This document shows, in pieces, positions 4,789 through 7,213 of a stretch of 7,213 bases of DNA. Within the stretch, counting starts at the first letter, position 1; the number at the start of each line of letters is the position of its first letter. Origin of the DNA: Thermoleophilia bacterium (GTDB lineage: Bacteria; Actinomycetota; Thermoleophilia; Gaiellales; Gaiellaceae). The notes under the pieces are model-generated. The model was not told where the DNA came from and ran no database searches. It saw only the letters and a program-made list of their open reading frames with translations. The stretch spans positions 1 through 7,213 of the forward strand of contig JAERMP010000120.1 of the NCBI GenBank assembly GCA_016844515.1, in the 5' to 3' direction. Made by a program: the position numbers and the translations under genes.

Positions 4789-4939
4789 GTTCTCCCTGCA
4801 CGGGAACTGGCTTGTGTTCCGATTGGACGCGGCGACTCCGGACGGCTTGACTCCCGCTTCGTGATCAGCGCCTGCCCAAAGGCCGATCGGTGAGACGCCG
4901 TGTCGCAACCCCGTCCTCCATAACAGGCGAGGCGCAATC

Positions 4940-6301
4940 ATGAGTTCCACCGGGCTCGACCGCGTGAGCGAGCGCCTGAGCGCGATCGTCCCGCCCCAGA
5001 ACCTCGAGGCCGAGGAGTCGGTCCTGGGCGCGATGCTGCTGTCGACGACGGCCGTGGGAACCGTCAGCGAGATCCTCGGTGCATCGGACTTCTATCGCGA
5101 GAGCCACGCGAAGGCGTATCGGGCAGCGCTCGCGCTATGGGCGAAGGGCGAGCCGGTAGATGCCATCACCCTCTCCGACGAGCTCGACGAGCGCGGTGAG
5201 CTCGAGGCGGTCGGCGGGCAGGCGCGAGTCGCCGAGCTCGCGGCCCTCGTCCCGGCGGCGTCGAACGTCGAGCACTACGCACGCATCGTCAAGGAGATGT
5301 CCACCCTCCGCGGGCTCGTCCGCGCGGGTCAGGAGATCACGCGGCTCGGCCAGGAGCGGCCCGGCGAGGTCACGGATCTCGTCGATCGCGCCGAGCAGAT
5401 CGTCTTCGAGCTCGGGCAGCAGCGAGTCACGAGCGACTTCGCGCACATCGAGGTGCTCCTCAAGGAGAGCTTCGAGCGGATTACGCAGCTCTACGAGTCC
5501 GGCGCGGAGATCACCGGGGTTCCCGCCGGGTTCCGCGAGCTCGACCTGCTCACGTCGGGCTTCCAGCCGGGGAACCTGGTGATCCTCGCTGCGCGGCCGT
5601 CGATGGGGAAGTCCGCGCTCGGCTTCTGTATCGCCGCCAACCTCGCCGTCCGCCACGGGACGCCGGTAGCCCTGTTCACGCTCGAGATGTCGAAGTCCGA
5701 GGTGACCCAGCGCATGATGTGCAGCGAAGCGAAGGTCGAGTCGCAGCGGCTGCGCACGGGGCGGCTCGCCCCGGACGACTGGCCGCGGCTGACGACCGCC
5801 TGCGACCGGCTGATGAAGGCGCCGATCTACGTCGACGACTCGGGCTCGATCACGATCATGGAGCTTCGCTCGAAGGCGCGACGGCTCAAGTCGAGGGAGC
5901 CCTCGCTCGGCCTCATCGTCGTCGACTACATCCAGCTGATGACCTCGGGCTCGAACGCGGAGAACCGTGTTCAAGAGGTCTCGCAGATCTCTCGCGCCCT
6001 CAAGGTGCTGGCACGCGAGCTCGAGGTCCCGATCCTCGCGATGTCGCAGCTCTCACGTGCCGTCGAGCAGCGTCACGACAAGCGTCCGCTCCTCTCCGAC
6101 CTGCGTGAGTCGGGATCGCTCGAGCAGGACTCCGACCTCGTCTTCTTCGTGTACCGCGACGAGTACTACCTCGGTGAGGAGTCCGACCAGCAGGGGATCG
6201 CGGAGATCATCCTCGCGAAGCACCGCAACGGTCCGACGGGCACGATCAAGCTCTCGTTCCTCCGCCGCTACGCGAAATTCGCCGATCTAGCCGCCGCCTA
6301 G
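4940..6301 (+). CDS. dnaB: Replicative DNA helicase DnaB
   Basis: DnaB is the hexameric 5'-3' helicase that unwinds the chromosome at replication forks. The 453-aa protein has the N-terminal domain signature PPQNLEAEESVLGAML (18-33) with DFYRESHAKAYRA (50-62), a linker helix, and a RecA-like C-terminal domain starting near residue 186. Walker A is ARPSMGKSA (218-226, Lys224), the catalytic glutamate lies in FTLEMSKSEV (Glu249), Walker B is LIVVDYIQLM (325-334), and SQLSRAVEQRHDKRPLLSDLRESGSLEQDSD (369-399) and AKHRNGPTG (426-434) carry the DNA-loop and arginine-finger region. Length is normal, with no intein even though dnaB is a frequent intein site. The ATG at 4940 has a modest Shine-Dalgarno (GAGGCG). 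Unlike many relatives it does not directly follow rplI: the SGNH gene and a repeat-rich gap separate them. Confidence 0.97.
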   Translation: MSSTGLDRVSERLSAIVPPQNLEAEESVLGAMLLSTTAVGTVSEILGASDFYRESHAKAYRAALALWAKGEPVDAITLSDELDERGELEAVGGQARVAELAALVPAASNVEHYARIVKEMSTLRGLVRAGQEITRLGQERPGEVTDLVDRAEQIVFELGQQRVTSDFAHIEVLLKESFERITQLYESGAEITGVPAGFRELDLLTSGFQPGNLVILAARPSMGKSALGFCIAANLAVRHGTPVALFTLEMSKSEVTQRMMCSEAKVESQRLRTGRLAPDDWPRLTTACDRLMKAPIYVDDSGSITIMELRSKARRLKSREPSLGLIVVDYIQLMTSGSNAENRVQEVSQISRALKVLARELEVPILAMSQLSRAVEQRHDKRPLLSDLRESGSLEQDSDLVFFVYRDEYYLGEESDQQGIAEIILAKHRNGPTGTIKLSFLRRYAKFADLAAA

Positions 6302-6340
6302 TACTCGGGTTCCGTCCGGGGTGGGCTAGAGACTCGGCCC

Positions 6341-7213
6341 GTGCTGCTCGGGATCGAGTTTCCCCCGACGTCCGCGGAGTGGACGTTCTTCGTCGCGGCG
6401 GCCGTGATCCTGCTTGGCCCGCTCCTCGTCGAGCGGATCGGCCTGCCTGGCATCGTCGGAGTCATCCTCGGCGGGCTCCTCGTCGGGCCGTTCGTCCTCG
6501 GCTGGGTCGAGCGCGAGGGTGTCGTCGAATCGCTCGGTCAGCTCGGGATCCTCTTCTTGATGTTCCTCGCCGGCCTCGAGCTCGACCTCGACGAGTTCGC
6601 CGCCAACCGACGCGCAGCGCTGACCTTCGGAGCGTTCACGTTCTCGTTGCCGTTCGTGCTGGGTATCGCGCTCGTCCTCCCGTTCGGCTACGGCGCTGCG
6701 ACAGCGTTGTTGTTCGGATCGCTCTGGGCCTCGCACACGCTTGTCGCCTATCCGATCGTCCAGCAGCAAGGCCTCTTGCGCGATCGAGCCGTCGGCATTG
6801 CCGGAGGCGGGACGGTCATAACGGACACGCTTGCCCTCTCGGTGCTCGCAGTGGTCGCTGGGTCCGTCGAGAGCGATGCCAGGCCGAGTGTCCTCCTGCT
6901 CGAGGTCGCGCTCGGCCTAGTTGTCCTCGCTGTGTTCTGCGCCCTCCTTCTCCCCCGCGTCACGCGCTGGGTGTTCCTTCTCCCCCGCGTCACGCGCTGG
7001 GTGTTCGCCGGTGTGGGGCAGCATCGCGGGGCGCGGTTCCTGTTCATTCTCGTGGCGCTGACCGCGGCAGCGCTCGTCGCCGATCGAGCCGGAATCGAGG
7101 GGATCGTCGGGGCGTTCTTCGCCGGGCTGGCGCTCAACCGCCTCGTCCCCGCTCGCAGCCGCCTGATGGAGCAGATCGAATTCATCGGTGGCGTTCTGCT
7201 CATCCCATTCTTC
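6341..7213 (+). CDS. Cation:proton antiporter (CPA2/Kef-type), N-terminal part
   Basis: The first 291 residues of a monovalent cation/proton antiporter of the Na+/H+ exchanger superfamily; the rest lies past the right edge. Family marks are the gated opening LPGIVGVILGGLLVGP (35-50), QLGILFLMFLAGLELDLDEF (67-86) and GGGTVITDTLALSVLAVVAG (155-174), where Asp162 in TDT is the probable ion-binding residue, then GIEGIVGAFFAGLALNRLVP (251-270). Hydrophobic segments run almost continuously, as expected for a 10-12 helix membrane domain. GTG 6341 is the first possible start after the dnaB stop in the same frame, with 39 bp between them; its ribosome-binding site is poor. Residues 203-222 are two identical copies of LLPRVTRWVF from a 30-bp duplication. 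Whether it moves K+ or Na+, and whether a C-terminal regulatory domain follows, cannot be seen. Confidence 0.92.
   Translation, partial: MLLGIEFPPTSAEWTFFVAAAVILLGPLLVERIGLPGIVGVILGGLLVGPFVLGWVEREGVVESLGQLGILFLMFLAGLELDLDEFAANRRAALTFGAFTFSLPFVLGIALVLPFGYGAATALLFGSLWASHTLVAYPIVQQQGLLRDRAVGIAGGGTVITDTLALSVLAVVAGSVESDARPSVLLLEVALGLVVLAVFCALLLPRVTRWVFLLPRVTRWVFAGVGQHRGARFLFILVALTAAALVADRAGIEGIVGAFFAGLALNRLVPARSRLMEQIEFIGGVLLIPFF
6946..7005 (+). repeat. Perfect 30-bp tandem duplication within the antiporter gene
   Basis: Units 6946-6975 and 6976-7005 are identical over 30 bp, and the next base continues the match. The length is a multiple of three, so the frame stays open and the decapeptide LLPRVTRWVF simply occurs twice. 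Absence of any difference, even at silent positions, points to a recent event or an assembly artefact. Confidence 0.95.

Larger units (their letters stand above)
4484..4939. other. 456-bp repeat-rich intergenic region upstream of dnaB
   Basis: I see no credible gene or tRNA in this stretch. From left to right it holds a perfect 12-bp hairpin of repeat family 1 (4503-4530), a 9-bp hairpin (4543-4569), two direct copies of repeat family 2 (4571-4668), a nested inverted repeat (4686-4722), the 12-bp palindrome CCTGTCGACAGG (4739-4750) and GGAAC/GTTCC half-sites (4775-4820). The dnaB promoter must lie here or further upstream; TTGACT at 4847-4852 looks like a -35, but no good -10 follows at the right distance. 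ORFs through the region are made of repeats and differ in composition from the neighbouring genes. Confidence 0.7.

Noticed and set aside
4494..4850. Plus-strand ORF of 118 codons in the dnaB upstream gap
   Set aside because: It is composed largely of the two hairpin repeat families, has no plausible ribosome-binding site and no domain-like sequence.
5588..5960. Intein in dnaB at the Walker A or nearby motifs
   Set aside because: The helicase motifs are continuous and the protein has normal length, so no intein is present.
5135..5974. Minus-strand ORF of 279 codons
   Set aside because: It is antisense to dnaB, which is intact with all its motifs; the ORF is a by-product of GC-rich codon use.

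Overview
The window is chromosomal DNA of very high GC content from a bacterium. The conserved order rpsF-ssb-rpsR-rplI with dnaB downstream, the strong G/C preference at third codon positions, several GTG starts and the short SSB together suggest a high-GC actinobacterium. My best guess is the class Thermoleophilia (Solirubrobacterales/Gaiellales type). That placement is inference from gene style, not from a marker comparison.

Layout. Positions 1-1666 carry a leftward (minus-strand) set of three membrane-protein genes: a 93-aa one-TM protein, a 189-aa two-TM protein with an N-terminal coiled coil, and the N-terminal 244 residues of an MBOAT (AlgI-type) O-acyltransferase that runs off the left edge. 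Positions 1667-1845 are a divergent promoter/leader region. Positions 1846-3851 are a rightward operon for ribosomal proteins and DNA replication: rpsF (S6), ssb, rpsR (S18) and rplI (L9). It is interrupted between ssb and rpsR by three tandem hairpin-rich repeats. An exported SGNH-family hydrolase (3878-4483) follows rplI closely, then a 456-bp non-coding stretch packed with inverted and direct repeats, then dnaB (4940-6301), the replicative helicase. A Kef/CPA2-type cation:proton antiporter begins at 6341 and is cut by the right edge.

How the genes work together. S6 and S18 bind each other on the platform of the 30S subunit, L9 is on the 50S subunit, and SSB and DnaB act at the replication fork; this is an old, widely conserved housekeeping cluster. 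The MBOAT protein and the SGNH protein belong to the two families that commonly cooperate in O-acetylating surface polysaccharides. They are on opposite strands about 3 kb apart, so a link is only a possibility.

I find no clear new defence, mobile or biosynthetic system. The most unusual content is the non-coding DNA (two families of hairpin repeats between housekeeping genes, and a candidate LexA-like operator upstream of dnaB), a perfect 30-bp in-frame tandem duplication inside the antiporter gene, and acidic tails on S6 and L9.
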